A stretch of DNA of 64,000 nucleotides, taken from assembly GCA_024636505.1 (NCBI GenBank), contig JAGXGY010000014.1, positions 1-64,000 of the forward strand. Direction: 5' to 3'. The stretch is from Methylobacter sp. (GTDB lineage Bacteria; Pseudomonadota; Gammaproteobacteria; Methylococcales; Methylomonadaceae). This document shows, in pieces, positions 53,686-62,656 of the stretch; position 1 is the stretch's first letter; each line of letters starts with the position of its first letter. The translations under genes were made by a program, and so were the position numbers. The notes below the pieces were generated by a model. That model had not been told where the DNA came from. It worked only from the letters and a program-made list of their open reading frames with translations, and made no database searches.

Positions 53686-54129
53686 ATGCGTAACATTAGA
53701 ACAACCGAAAAATTGCTGAAGGATGAATTAGCCGCAACAGAAACTTATCGACAGGCTTTAGCTAAGCTCCGGGAAGACGTCGTGCTGGGCGAATCGGAGT
53801 ATTTAGCGCCAATTTATGGAGATCATAAAGATGCGGTTGCCAGTTTACAGGCGGAAATAGCGCAATTGGGAGGAGGCCCTTATGAGGACTCGTGGGGTTG
53901 GGGTACTTGGGCGGAAATAGTTGAGGGTGGCGCTAATTTATTGGGTCAAAAAGCTATATTGAGGGTTTTACTGGAAGGCGAAAAAATAGGAGTGGAAGAT
54001 TATGACGAGGCGTTGCAGGACCCCGATTTGCCTTTGGAGGTTCGTTCGTTGATTGAAACGAAACTACTGCCTGCTCAGCATGCCCATATACGCACTTTGG
54101 ATCGACTTTTGGACGTTGCATCCGCTTAG
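53686..54129 (+). CDS. DUF2383 four-helix-bundle (ferritin-like) protein
   Basis: 147 residues, all helical, with the DUF2383/PA2169 pattern: TTEKLLKDELAATETYRQAL, then YLAPIYGDHKDAVASLQAEI and ALLQGEK-like RVLLEGEKIGVEDYDEAL, with Glu and His residues spaced as in ferritin-like bundles. Start ATG 53686 follows AAAGGGGTTTT. Family members are found in stress responses; specific role unknown. It precedes the peroxiredoxin-glutathione reductase pair. Confidence 0.8.
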   Translation: MRNIRTTEKLLKDELAATETYRQALAKLREDVVLGESEYLAPIYGDHKDAVASLQAEIAQLGGGPYEDSWGWGTWAEIVEGGANLLGQKAILRVLLEGEKIGVEDYDEALQDPDLPLEVRSLIETKLLPAQHAHIRTLDRLLDVASA

Positions 54130-54250
54130 ATTTTTTAATTTCATATCGGATATGCACTTTCTAATTGATGTCAGCGTCAATCATCATTTGTTCGCGCCGT
54201 CTCAATGGCTTAGCAGCCAAACGCTAACTTAGTAATCAAGAGGTTTCAAC

Positions 54251-54778
54251 ATGATTTCAACTGTACCTGATGTAGTTTTTAAAACACGTATTCGCGACGA
54301 AAGTATCGGTGGCGACAACCCGTTTCGCTGGCAGGATGTCAACACGGACGATATTTTTAAGGGTAAGAAAATTGTTGTTTTAGCGCTTCCCGGCGCCTAT
54401 ACCCCTACCTGTTCAAGCCAGCATTTACCTGGGTATGAGGCTAAATATCAGCAGCTTATTGATCAGGGCGTTGATGAGGTTTATTGTTTAAGCGTTAACG
54501 ATGCTTTTGTCATGTATCAATGGAGTAAGCATCTGGGTATCAAACGGGTAAAAATGCTGCCGGACGGAAACGGCGATTTTTCCAAGGCAATGGGCATGCT
54601 GATGAAAAAAGAGAACCTTGGTTTTGGCAGCCGTTCATGGCGCTATTCAATGGTTGTCGAGGATAAAAAGATTATTAAATTATTCAGCGAACCCGGAAAG
54701 ATTGATAATTGCCCTGACGATCCCTTTAGCGTAAGCGATGTTGATACTATGCTTGATTATTTAAAGCATAATAAATGA
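54251..54778 (+). CDS. Peroxiredoxin (Prx5-type, glutathione/glutaredoxin-linked)
   Basis: 175 residues. Peroxidatic cysteine in LPGAYTPTCSSQHLPGYE (about residue 55), with the conserved VDEVYCLSVNDAFVMYQW and SRSWRYSMVVEDKKI segments of the Prx5 family. No fused glutaredoxin domain. It reduces peroxides in the cytoplasm with glutathione; the glutathione reductase gene follows 36 bases later, supporting this. Start ATG 54251 follows CAAGAGGTTTCAAC. Confidence 0.9.
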   Translation: MISTVPDVVFKTRIRDESIGGDNPFRWQDVNTDDIFKGKKIVVLALPGAYTPTCSSQHLPGYEAKYQQLIDQGVDEVYCLSVNDAFVMYQWSKHLGIKRVKMLPDGNGDFSKAMGMLMKKENLGFGSRSWRYSMVVEDKKIIKLFSEPGKIDNCPDDPFSVSDVDTMLDYLKHNK

Positions 54779-54814
54779 GTCTGTTATGCTGATGTTATTT
54801 TGCGAGAGATGCTC

Positions 54815-56167
54815 ATGAGCCGCTATGATTATGATCTGTTTATAGTGGGTGCGGGTTCTGGCGGTGTGCGTGCTGCTAATACAGCAGCGGCACAGGGTGT
54901 ACGAGTAGCCATTGCCGAACAGCGGTATTTAGGCGGTACCTGTGTCAATGTCGGTTGCGTGCCTAAAAAACTGTTGGTCTATGCGGCCCAATTCAGCCGT
55001 GAATTTGAGGCGGCAGCGGGTTTTGGCTGGACGATAGGGAAGGCAACATTCATCTGGTCCAAGCTTATTTTTAATAAAAACAAGGAGATAAAAAGGCTGC
55101 ACGCTATTTATAACAATCGGCTGCAAAAATCGGGTGTCGAAATTATGATTGGCAGAGCGCAAATGCTTGATGCGCATACTGTTGCTGTCGACGGTAGGCA
55201 ATACAGCGCCGAACGTATATTAATTGCAACAGGTGGATGGCCATTTGTTCCTGACATACCCGGCAAGCAACACATCGTCACCTCCAATGAAATGTTTTTT
55301 CTCGATCAATTGCCCAAGCGCATCATTATTGTCGGTGCGGGTTACATTGCAGTCGAATTTGCCAGCATTCTTCATGGCCTTGGTGTAAAGACGACAATTT
55401 GCCATCGCGGACCTAAACTGCTTCGTGGTTTTGATGAGGATATACGTGATTTTCTGGCTGATGAACTGACCAGGAAAGGTATTGATATTCTTTTCAATAC
55501 CGATATTGAAGCTATAGAAAGTACAGGGGATTGCTTTGCCGCACGGCTTATTGATGGCAGTAAAGTGAGCGCCGATCTGGTTATGTACGCTACCGGCAGG
55601 ACGCCGAATTCAACCGGATTCGGACTAGAGAAGCTTGGTATTGAACTGGACGATGAAGGTGCAATTAAGGTTGATAATGACTATCAAACCAATGTGCCGT
55701 CAATCTATGCGCTGGGTGATGTAACTAACCGAGTCAATTTGACTCCGGTAGCCATTGCAGAGGGCATGGCTCTGATCAACAAGTTGTATGCCGATAAACC
55801 GAAACCGGTCGATTATGACAATATTCCTACTGCCGTTTTCAGTCAGCCCACGATTGGTACGGTAGGGCTAACTGAAGCGCAGGCGCGTGAAAAATACTCG
55901 GACATCGATATTTACACAACAAGTTTTGCTTCGATGAAAAACACTCTCTCCGGTATCAATGAAAAAAATCTGATGAAGATGATCGTGGTTCGCAGCACTG
56001 ACAAGGTTATCGGCATGCACATGGTAGGTTCTGACGCTCCCGAAATTATCCAGGGCATGGCGGTTGCTATGCGAGCCGGTGCGACCAAGGCGATTTTTGA
56101 TTCTACCCTCGGCATACATCCAACTGCCGCCGAAGAATTTGTGACTCTGCGCACGCCTGTAAGTTAA
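54815..56167 (+). CDS. gor: Glutathione-disulfide reductase
   Basis: 450 residues from ATG 54815 (MSRYDYDLFIVGAGSGGVRAANTAA), chosen because GAGAG lies seven bases before; two starts slightly upstream are in frame. FAD-binding GAGSGG, redox pair in GGTCVNVGCVPKK, NADPH-binding GAGYIAVEFA, second FAD motif YALGDVTNR and the C-terminal HPTAAEEF with the catalytic histidine. It regenerates reduced glutathione. Partner of the peroxiredoxin gene just upstream. Confidence 0.93.
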   Translation: MSRYDYDLFIVGAGSGGVRAANTAAAQGVRVAIAEQRYLGGTCVNVGCVPKKLLVYAAQFSREFEAAAGFGWTIGKATFIWSKLIFNKNKEIKRLHAIYNNRLQKSGVEIMIGRAQMLDAHTVAVDGRQYSAERILIATGGWPFVPDIPGKQHIVTSNEMFFLDQLPKRIIIVGAGYIAVEFASILHGLGVKTTICHRGPKLLRGFDEDIRDFLADELTRKGIDILFNTDIEAIESTGDCFAARLIDGSKVSADLVMYATGRTPNSTGFGLEKLGIELDDEGAIKVDNDYQTNVPSIYALGDVTNRVNLTPVAIAEGMALINKLYADKPKPVDYDNIPTAVFSQPTIGTVGLTEAQAREKYSDIDIYTTSFASMKNTLSGINEKNLMKMIVVRSTDKVIGMHMVGSDAPEIIQGMAVAMRAGATKAIFDSTLGIHPTAAEEFVTLRTPVS

Positions 56168-56332
56168 AGCAGCTTTTGAGGCGATGCATCTCATCAAAAA
56201 TATGATCTATAGGCGAAAGCATCTTTACGTCAATAGATCGCTTACGGAAAAACTGCAGTGACAATCGGGTGATTTATGATGAAACAGGGGGGAGAGGGAA
56301 AGCCGCTAAGAATCTAAGGCTTATTGATTTAA

Positions 56333-56409
56333 TGGGGTGAACGACGGGGCTCGAACCCGCGACAACCGGAATCACAATCCGGGACTCTACCAACTGAGCT
56401 ACGCTCACC
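56333..56409 (-). tRNA. tRNA-His (GTG)
   Basis: Cloverleaf on the minus strand with acceptor GTGAGCG / CGTTCAC, an extra 5' G at -1 pairing with C73 (the tRNA-His hallmark), anticodon loop TTGTGAT, T loop TTCGAGC and an encoded CCA at 56333-56335. Third of three tRNAs in one run. Confidence 0.95.
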
Positions 56410-56446
56410 ATAATATATGGCGATGTTAAGAGGATGTTCTATTTGA

Positions 56447-56523
56447 TGGTGCGCTTGGCAGGACTCGAACCTGCGACCCCCGGCTTAGAAGGCCGGTGCT
56501 CTATCCGGTTGAGCTACAAGCGC
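56447..56523 (-). tRNA. tRNA-Arg (TCT)
   Basis: Minus-strand cloverleaf with acceptor GCGCTTG / CAAGCGC, anticodon loop CTTCTAA (anticodon TCT), T loop TTCGAGT and encoded CCA. Lies between tRNA-Pro and tRNA-His. Confidence 0.95.
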
Positions 56524-56528
56524 TAAAT

Positions 56529-56605
56529 TGGTCGGGGTAGAGAGATTCGAACTCCCGACATCCTGCTCCCAAAGCAGGCGCGCTACCAAACTGCGCTATA
56601 CCCCG
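56529..56605 (-). tRNA. tRNA-Pro (TGG)
   Basis: Minus-strand cloverleaf with acceptor CGGGGTA / TACCCCG, anticodon loop TTTGGGA (anticodon TGG), T loop TTCGAAT and encoded CCA. First tRNA of the Pro-Arg-His run. Confidence 0.95.
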
Positions 56606-56660
56606 ACGATTTCTTTTTAAGTGCTTGTGAAGCTTTACAACCACTCTTGAAGAGCTGCTT

Positions 56661-56689
56661 ATGATAACGATGGATTGTTATTTCGTCAA
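56661..56689 (-). promoter_or_regulatory. Sigma-70 promoter of the tRNA operon
   Basis: On the minus strand TTGACG (56684-56689) and TATCAT (56661-56666) stand 17 bases apart, upstream of tRNA-Pro by about 55 bases. Both hexamers match the sigma-70 consensus at five and four of six positions. Confidence 0.6.
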
Positions 56690-56946
56690 TATTTTTTTTC
56701 GTTATGTGTGATTATTTATCGGGACGATTACGGTCGGCTCATCTCTATATTTGAAAGCCACCTTCAGAGTACGAAGATACACGCGGCGGATTGTTCATTC
56801 CCCGGGAAAAAATGATGACACGTTTTTAGTCGCAAAAGCTGGCAGGATTCATGCGGGCGGCTTGAATTTTGGCGAAGGTATTATTGGATATTCGCTTGCT
56901 ATCGTAGGCGTGGTGGTGGCCCGGTCTAGTCAGTGCTGTAATATGC
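56690..56946. other. Intergenic stretch without a visible gene
   Basis: Between the tRNA promoter and fchA. A plus-strand frame of 70 codons exists but is not protein-like in composition and has no ribosome-binding site. Confidence 0.5.
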
Positions 56947-57576
56947 TTACAATTTATCTTTAACGATCTGATACACTTCTTCAGCAGCTAAGTCGGCACC
57001 CTTTAGGATTATTTCCAGTTCGGCTAGTTTTTCATCTGCAAAAGCTCTGTCTTTAAGATTGTTTGCGTTAATATAAACATTTAATGCTGCACTTTTTAGT
57101 GCGCCGTAAGCTGCCATGACCGCAACACCTGCATCGCTAATCACTCCTAGATTACCTTTATCTGCGGCAATTCTGCTCAATGCAATCGTTTCTACGCAAG
57201 CGTGCGCGCAGGATAAAGGGATGATGGTGGCTTCTTTTAGTGCGGTTTGAATGGCGTCACTGCGTACTGATTTTTCTTCATCCGAATCTTTTGGTAGGCC
57301 GTAGGTCTCCATCAATCGCTCGAAAGCATCAATATCAGCTTTGATCATGCCGGTCAGCAGCTCACGTAGTGCTTCTGATTTTTCCAGCAATGTCCGCATT
57401 TCAACTTCAGCTTCAGCATACTTAGGTTTGCCTATGGTCAAATTACAAACCATGCTGATTAAAGCGGCGGCCTGTGCGCCCATTATCGCAGCGGTACTGC
57501 CTCCGCCTGGAGTAGGGGATTTACTGGCTAATTCATCAATAAAGGCTTGAACTGATTTATCTTTTATTTCACTCAT
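56947..57576 (-). CDS. fchA: Methenyltetrahydrofolate cyclohydrolase (FchA type)
   Basis: 209 residues, mostly helical, of the formiminotransferase-cyclodeaminase family. PTPGGGSTAAIMGAQAAALISMVCNLTIG (about 22-50) is the signature. The protein carries only the cyclodeaminase-like domain, as in methylotrophs where FchA hydrolyses methenyl-THF in the folate C1 path. Stand-alone gene. The shared fold does not exclude serine-cycle-associated or other folate uses. Confidence 0.88.
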   Translation of the reverse strand: MSEIKDKSVQAFIDELASKSPTPGGGSTAAIMGAQAAALISMVCNLTIGKPKYAEAEVEMRTLLEKSEALRELLTGMIKADIDAFERLMETYGLPKDSDEEKSVRSDAIQTALKEATIIPLSCAHACVETIALSRIAADKGNLGVISDAGVAVMAAYGALKSAALNVYINANNLKDRAFADEKLAELEIILKGADLAAEEVYQIVKDKL

Positions 57577-57770
57577 GGTGTGGTATCTCTTATCAATGTA
57601 GTCCGTTGTGGTAAAGCTTTGAAATCCTCATAATACAGGGCTTGTTTGCATTATATGCAACAAAAATCCGAGCTTTCAATTATATATAACAAGCATTATT
57701 ACTGGATAGTGGCGGTTGAGCTTAATGGCTGCGGTAAGTCTAAGTTAACAGGATTGCAGGAGCGCTAAAG

Positions 57771-59030
57771 TCAAATATCTTGACTAAGAATGTTAAGGAT
57801 TCTGGTGGTCGCGCCTTGATTCTGCCGGACAAATGCTCTGCCTTTTTCAGCTAGCGATTGTCTCTGTGCGAGATCCGTATGCAGGACTAAAATTGCGCTG
57901 ATTATTTCGTTTTTATTCCGGCATTGTCTGGCCGCATTCTGACGCAGCACTCCTGCAGCTATTTCTTTAAAATTAGCCATATACGGGCCAAATAAAACCG
58001 GAATGCCAATAGCCGCAGCCTCAAGAATATTGTGTCCTCCGGCAGGTATCATGCTTCCGCCGACAAACGCTACATCAGAGGCTGCATAAAGCATCTTTAG
58101 CTCGCCCATGGTATTGGCCAAATAAACATCGTCATGCTGATAACAATCTATGCCTGATGTGCGTATTACCACGTTCAGTTGATGTTGTTCGCACAGTTTT
58201 TTTACTTCACTAAAGCGCTCAGGGTGTCTTGGCGCCAGGATCAGTAATAACTCAGGAATCAGGTGCTTTATTTTTTTATAGATTTCAAGAAAGATGGATT
58301 CTTCATCTTTATGAGTGCTGGCAATTAGCCAAACAAATCGACCGGAAAATAAATCGGTTTTTAACTGTAGGCCTTGGCGAATAATGTCGCTTGAAATTTC
58401 AATGTCAAACTTTATGTTGCCCAGTATGTTAATTTTTTCAATTTCAGCGCCGATAGCTGCAAATCGCTTGGCGTCATCTTGCGTTTGTGCCGCAATCAAT
58501 TTGACCTGGGCTAATGCCGGAGAAATGAGTGAGGGTATTTTTTGGTAACCTTTTGCGGAATTTTCCGATAAACGGGCATTGATGATGTACAAGGGAATGG
58601 CATGGTTGCCGCAATAAGCAAATAGATTGGGCCAAATTTCCGTTTCCATGATCACGGCTATTTTGGGTCTAAAATGCCGCATAAAGCGATTGACCGCGCC
58701 GGGTATGTCGTATGGTAAGTAGACGTGGATTACACTTTCTTGCAGTACCGCTTTAACGCGCGCCGAGCCTGTTGGTGTTGTGCTGGTGATTAATAATGTT
58801 GCGTCGGGGTACTGCTGCTGTATTTGTTTGACCAGTGGAAATAAAGCCTCAGCCTCGCCCACTGAAACCGCGTGAAACCAAATGACATCTTGAGCGGATT
58901 TTTTATGGTAAAAGGCGAATCGCTCGTTCCATCTGTATCGATATGCGGGCGCTTTAATGCTTCGCCAGAGTAGGCGAGCAACGATGAAAGGGGTTAGCAG
59001 ATAAAAAAGGCAGGAATAGAGGGCTCGCAT
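57771..59030 (-). CDS. waaA: 3-deoxy-D-manno-octulosonic acid (Kdo) transferase
   Basis: 419 residues from ATG 59030 (MRALYSCLFYLLTPFIVARLLW); an upstream TTG would add five residues. N-terminal membrane anchor, then a GT-B glycosyltransferase fold with FHAVSVGEAEALFPLVK, MVETEIWPN-like IMETEIWPNLFAYC, and VFVGGSMIPAGGHNILE-type VAFVGGSMIPAGGHNILEAA. It adds Kdo to lipid A precursor at the inner membrane. Follows rplI by 57 bases. Confidence 0.93.
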   Translation of the reverse strand: MRALYSCLFYLLTPFIVARLLWRSIKAPAYRYRWNERFAFYHKKSAQDVIWFHAVSVGEAEALFPLVKQIQQQYPDATLLITSTTPTGSARVKAVLQESVIHVYLPYDIPGAVNRFMRHFRPKIAVIMETEIWPNLFAYCGNHAIPLYIINARLSENSAKGYQKIPSLISPALAQVKLIAAQTQDDAKRFAAIGAEIEKINILGNIKFDIEISSDIIRQGLQLKTDLFSGRFVWLIASTHKDEESIFLEIYKKIKHLIPELLLILAPRHPERFSEVKKLCEQHQLNVVIRTSGIDCYQHDDVYLANTMGELKMLYAASDVAFVGGSMIPAGGHNILEAAAIGIPVLFGPYMANFKEIAAGVLRQNAARQCRNKNEIISAILVLHTDLAQRQSLAEKGRAFVRQNQGATTRILNILSQDI

Positions 59031-59087
59031 AGAAAAAAGATTCAAGACGGCAATGCAATCTTGAATCTTTTACCTTAAACCTATTCG

Positions 59088-59537
59088 TTATGCTTCGGCA
59101 GCAATTGTAATAGGCATTTTTACGACAACATCGGTATGACAATGAATGTCGATTTGGTATTCGCCAATTTGACGAATAACACCCTGAGGCAGACGAATTT
59201 CATGTTTTTCAATTGAAACGCCTGCTTCGGTAATGGCGTCGGCAATATTTTGCGTGCCTACCGAACCGAACAGCTTACCTTCATCACCAGCTTTGTGGGT
59301 AATAATAATCTGAAGTTTGCTCAATGCGTTTGCGCGGGTTTGAGCTACATTCAGCTTTTCTGCTGCTGCTTTTTCAAGTTCTGCACGCCGTGCTTCAAAC
59401 TCAGCAATTTTAGTCGCCGTTGCAGGAACAGCTTTACCGTATGGGACAAGATAGTTTCTGCCGTAACCTGATTTAATGACGACTTTATCGCCCAGGTTAC
59501 CCAAGTTTGCTATCTTTTCAAGAAGAATGACTTCCAT
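59088..59537 (-). CDS. rplI: 50S ribosomal protein bL9
   Basis: 149 residues with the L9 N-terminal motif MEVILLEKIANLGNLGDKV and GYGRNYLVPYGKAVPAT, a long connecting helix, and the C-terminal RNA-binding domain. Last ribosomal gene of the rpsF-rpsR-DUF2232-rplI operon. Confidence 0.97.
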   Translation of the reverse strand: MEVILLEKIANLGNLGDKVVIKSGYGRNYLVPYGKAVPATATKIAEFEARRAELEKAAAEKLNVAQTRANALSKLQIIITHKAGDEGKLFGSVGTQNIADAITEAGVSIEKHEIRLPQGVIRQIGEYQIDIHCHTDVVVKMPITIAAEA

Positions 59538-59598
59538 CTTTTAATACCTCGTTTTTCGGATTTTATCCGGCTATTTTTTTACGCCATCAAGACGTGTG

Positions 59599-60480
59599 TT
59601 AATTCGAAATTTTATTTCGTAAGTTCAGCCACGCATCGCTCAGTCCAACTAAAGCAACAGGCAGCATGGCATGGGGTATCAAAAATAATGTCACATAAAA
59701 CATAGGCACTATGAATCGACCCATTTTCATAGAGGCAAATACGGTATGCAATACTGCCGTTCCGATAAAGATATACAATACGAACAGCAAAATAGTGATA
59801 TTCCACGATACTTCGGAAATTATACCGGGGCTTAATAATGCAATGATTACCACAATAACGCTGCCTATTGCCAATCTTGGCTGTGTATTCAATGACAAAA
59901 ACTCTTGCTTAAATCCGCCTGGATTATAAAGTAAAGCCTGCCACCACCGCCCCAAAAACAGGCCAAACAACAGGCCAAAAACTGACGCGGCTGCAACCAC
60001 CCCAGTCATATAATGAGACAATACATCCAATGTATGCTGAACATCTTCAACGGGGGCATTCGGCGGCACCATTTGTGAAAGTATGGTCTTCCACGTTTCT
60101 GCCACCTCGGCGTTATAGAGATAAAAGCCAATAACCCCCATAACACCAATCAATACCGCAATTTCAATCGTTAGAGATAAATACCGTCCTTCTCTTAATA
60201 TGATTGAAATCGCCCAGACCGGTATCCACAGTACCATTCCATAAAGCAATACAAACTGGTAATTGCCTAATAAGAAATACCCTGGTACTGCCGCTACTGC
60301 AATTGAGCTTGCCAAAACGATGAAGCCTTCAAGAGCGCCTCGCCTTAACGTGACCAGAGCTACGCAAGCTGAACTTACTATACTGACTGGAGGCATAACC
60401 AGCGATACTAATGCAAGGGTAGAAGCCACGATGATGGCTTGCATTCTCCCTCGCATAATGTATTCCGCTAAAAAGCCCAT
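59599..60480 (-). CDS. DUF2232 membrane protein of the rpsF operon
   Basis: 293 residues with about eight membrane helices. DUF2232 (YybS-type) proteins occur between rpsR and rplI in many gammaproteobacteria, and this gene holds exactly that place. Function unknown. Starts 15 bases after the rpsR stop. Confidence 0.85.
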   Translation of the reverse strand: MGFLAEYIMRGRMQAIIVASTLALVSLVMPPVSIVSSACVALVTLRRGALEGFIVLASSIAVAAVPGYFLLGNYQFVLLYGMVLWIPVWAISIILREGRYLSLTIEIAVLIGVMGVIGFYLYNAEVAETWKTILSQMVPPNAPVEDVQHTLDVLSHYMTGVVAAASVFGLLFGLFLGRWWQALLYNPGGFKQEFLSLNTQPRLAIGSVIVVIIALLSPGIISEVSWNITILLFVLYIFIGTAVLHTVFASMKMGRFIVPMFYVTLFLIPHAMLPVALVGLSDAWLNLRNKISN

Positions 60481-60495
60481 TGATCGTCCAGTATA

Positions 60496-60723
60496 TTATT
60501 TGTGAGCGTCACAGAAAGGCAGTAATGCAATAAAACGAGCGCGTTTAATTGCAACACCTAGCTGTCTTTGGTATTTGGCGCTGGTGCCTGTAATGCGACT
60601 CGGAACAATTTTTCCGGTTTCGGTGATGTAGTCACTCAGCAAGTCCAGATCCTTATAGTCGATTGCTGCTCCACCTTCTGCACTGAATCGGCAGAATTTT
60701 TTGCGTCTAATGTTACGTGCCAT
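60496..60723 (-). CDS. rpsR: 30S ribosomal protein bS18
   Basis: 75 residues with the RRKKFCRF N-terminus, [27 protein letters not shown] and the [22 protein letters not shown]-terminus. The cysteine in KKFCRF is conserved. It pairs with bS6, encoded upstream. Confidence 0.97.
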   Translation of the reverse strand: MARNIRRKKFCRFSAEGGAAIDYKDLDLLSDYITETGKIVPSRITGTSAKYQRQLGVAIKRARFIALLPFCDAHK

Positions 60724-60755
60724 AATAATTCTCGTAAATCCAAGTGTTAAAAGTG

Positions 60756-61211
60756 TTATTCAGAAATAGCTTTGTCAGCATCCGGGGTTTCGTCGGCATC
60801 ATCGGCTGCGCCTTCGGCGGCAACCGCAGTCGCTGCTGCTTCTCTAGCTGCAGCATCTTTGGCTCTTGATTCGGCTATTTTGTTTTCTTCGGCTGTTGAT
60901 GTGGCAATGATAGATGTTTCAGTGACAGCTGTTTTTTGCAATAAAGTCATGCTGCGCAAAATAGCATCATTAAATCGGAAGCCGCTTTCCAGCTCTTCCA
61001 ATGTAGGCTGATCACATTCAACATTCATTAACACATAATGCGCTTTATGAATTTTATTAATTGGGTAAGCTAGGTGTCTACGCCCCCAGTCTTCCAGGCG
61101 ATGGATCTTGCCGGATGTGGCCTCGATGGTTGATTTATAACGCTCAATCATCGCAGGAACCTGTGAGCTCTGGTCTGGATGGACTAAAAAGACAATTTCA
61201 TAATGTCGCAT
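60756..61211 (-). CDS. rpsF: 30S ribosomal protein bS6
   Basis: 151 residues: [22 protein letters not shown] and [28 protein letters not shown] identify bS6 in the first 100 residues. The last 50 residues are an Ala/Glu/Asp-rich tail ([16 protein letters not shown]), longer than the short acidic tail of E. coli S6. First gene of the operon with rpsR, DUF2232 and rplI. Confidence 0.97.
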   Translation of the reverse strand: MRHYEIVFLVHPDQSSQVPAMIERYKSTIEATSGKIHRLEDWGRRHLAYPINKIHKAHYVLMNVECDQPTLEELESGFRFNDAILRSMTLLQKTAVTETSIIATSTAEENKIAESRAKDAAAREAAATAVAAEGAADDADETPDADKAISE

Positions 61212-61297
61212 GATTTTTCCTTTCGGTTAAGCCTTCCATCTCTGTCTTATTAAAGATGGTAAAGCAAGGAGGAGCTGACAGCCCCTAAGAACCCGCC
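61212..61297 (-). promoter_or_regulatory. rpsF leader with possible S6:S18 autoregulatory hairpin
   Basis: The transcribed leader contains CCATCT ... AGATGG (a stem around 61235-61260) followed by GGCTTAACCGAAAGG just before the start codon, with a CCGA element as in the S6:S18-binding leader family. Fit to the published model was not tested; the alternative is a plain untranslated region. Confidence 0.3.
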
Positions 61298-61326
61298 ATT
61301 ATAGATGTTTTTTCAGTTATTGAAAA
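61298..61326 (-). promoter_or_regulatory. Promoter of the rpsF operon
   Basis: Minus-strand TATAAT (61298-61303) is a perfect -10; TTTTCA (61321-61326), 17 bases upstream, is a partial -35. Located about 85 bases before rpsF, with a GC-rich stretch after the -10 as is usual for ribosomal promoters. Confidence 0.6.
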
Positions 61327-61397
61327 GTGTAAGTATCTTCAAATACATAAATAAGACCGACAAACGCTTAAATCTTGTTTATGACAGAACAATCTAG

Positions 61398-62258
61398 CTA
61401 ATCGATAACCCTGCCGATCAATTCACCCAGCTTAACGCTCTTCTCTGTTGTAAACTCGGCATCCCATTTTGCTTTATCTTTGCCAAATAAAACGATAATC
61501 GTAGAGCCCATATTAAACCGTCCCATTTCTTCGCCGATTTTTAAAGTAGGCGCATCATCGCCATACTGCCAGCTTTGCACCGAACTGATGTTAGGCGGCG
61601 TGACCACGCCATGCCAGACGGTTTCTACGCTGGACACGAAGATTGCGCCGACCAGTATCAAGGCCATCGGGCCTGACTCCGTGTCGAATATGGCGGCGAC
61701 GCGCTCATTTCTGGCGAATAATCTGGGGACAGAGTTGACGGTAGCCGGATTCACGCTGAACAAACGGCCGGGTATATGCACCATTTCCCTTAAGGTGCCG
61801 GTCAACGGCATATGCAGACGGTGATAGTCTTTGGGCGACAGGTAAATGGTGGTAAAGATGCCGTTATTAAACGGTTCGGCGCGTACTGCATCGCCGCCCA
61901 GCAAGTCGGTCGCGGTAAAGTTTTTGCCTTTGGCCTGGAATATTTCGCCGTCGGTAATGTCTCCAGCCTGGCTGACTGCACCGTCGGCAGGGCAGGCAAT
62001 GGCGTTGGTTTCGGTGCTCAGCGGTCTAGCGCCGGGTTTTAGTTTGCGGGTGAAAAAATCGTTAAAGCTACGATAAGCATTGATGTCCGGCTCCAGCGCT
62101 TCATCCATATTGACGCCGTAATGCCTGATGATCTGTTTGATAAACAAGTTTTTCCACGCCTTGTTTTCGCAGTGAGTTAATTTGCTCATCAGGCTGGATA
62201 AGGCATGATGGGGTAAAATATATTGGGGCAGGGTGGTCAGGGTTTCTTTGATGTTCAT
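61398..62258 (-). CDS. psd: Phosphatidylserine decarboxylase proenzyme
   Basis: 286 residues. The self-cleavage motif is MGST (FNMGSTIIVLF, near residue 250; usual form LGST), whose serine becomes the pyruvoyl cofactor. Conserved DGAVSQAGDI and YLSPKDYHRLHMPLTG segments carry the base-catalytic residues. It makes phosphatidylethanolamine at the inner membrane. Its start overlaps the FlhB-like gene's stop by four bases. Confidence 0.94.
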   Translation of the reverse strand: MNIKETLTTLPQYILPHHALSSLMSKLTHCENKAWKNLFIKQIIRHYGVNMDEALEPDINAYRSFNDFFTRKLKPGARPLSTETNAIACPADGAVSQAGDITDGEIFQAKGKNFTATDLLGGDAVRAEPFNNGIFTTIYLSPKDYHRLHMPLTGTLREMVHIPGRLFSVNPATVNSVPRLFARNERVAAIFDTESGPMALILVGAIFVSSVETVWHGVVTPPNISSVQSWQYGDDAPTLKIGEEMGRFNMGSTIIVLFGKDKAKWDAEFTTEKSVKLGELIGRVID

Positions 62259-62539
62259 GGGTTATGGCTGTCAGGTATTTTGCCGCTTAAGAAATACGCA
62301 AAGGCGATGACTTCGGCGACGGCAACATAAAGTTCATTGGGAATTTCATCGCCTAACGGAATTTGCGCCAAAATTTTGGCCAGTTCCGGCTCGGTTTGCA
62401 GCGGTATTCCGTGTTCTTTGGCAATAGCGAGAATTTGATCAGCATTAAGACCTGAGCCTTTGGCGGTAACCTTGGGCGCGTTCTTGCCGTCGTATTTTAA
62501 CGCGACGGCAAGATCGGTAGTGTAGTAGGTCTTAGCCAT
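62255..62539 (-). CDS. Orphan FlhB/EscU C-terminal-domain protein
   Basis: 94 residues matching the cytosolic C-terminal domain of the FlhB/EscU/HrcU type III secretion switch (LAVALKYDGKNAPKVTAKGSG, then ILAIAKEHGIPLQTEPELAKIL). The autocleavage motif NPTH is replaced around this region (YTTDLAVALKYD), so it is the isolated domain known as FlhB2/FhlB. Stop overlaps the psd start (ATGA). No FlhB membrane part is encoded here. Confidence 0.8.
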   Translation of the reverse strand: MAKTYYTTDLAVALKYDGKNAPKVTAKGSGLNADQILAIAKEHGIPLQTEPELAKILAQIPLGDEIPNELYVAVAEVIAFAYFLSGKIPDSHNP

Positions 62540-62568
62540 AATAATTCAACCTGGAAAAATCATTTTGT

Positions 62569-62622
62569 CCACGAAAAACACCAAAGGCGCGAAAAATATA
62601 ATTTTGTTTGTGTTTTTCGTGG
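62569..62622. terminator. Hairpin between queF and the FlhB-like gene
   Basis: CCACGAAAAACAC (62569-62581) and GTGTTTTTCGTGG (62610-62622) form a perfect 13-bp stem with a 28-base loop. Placed after the queF stop (62657, minus strand), it probably terminates queF transcription or protects mRNA ends. Confidence 0.45.
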
Positions 62623-62656
62623 GCGATGTTTTTTGGTGGTTTCATTATTAAATGAC

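Noticed and set aside
56751-56963. 70-codon plus-strand frame before fchA
   Set aside because: No ribosome-binding site and overlaps the fchA end; composition is not protein-like.
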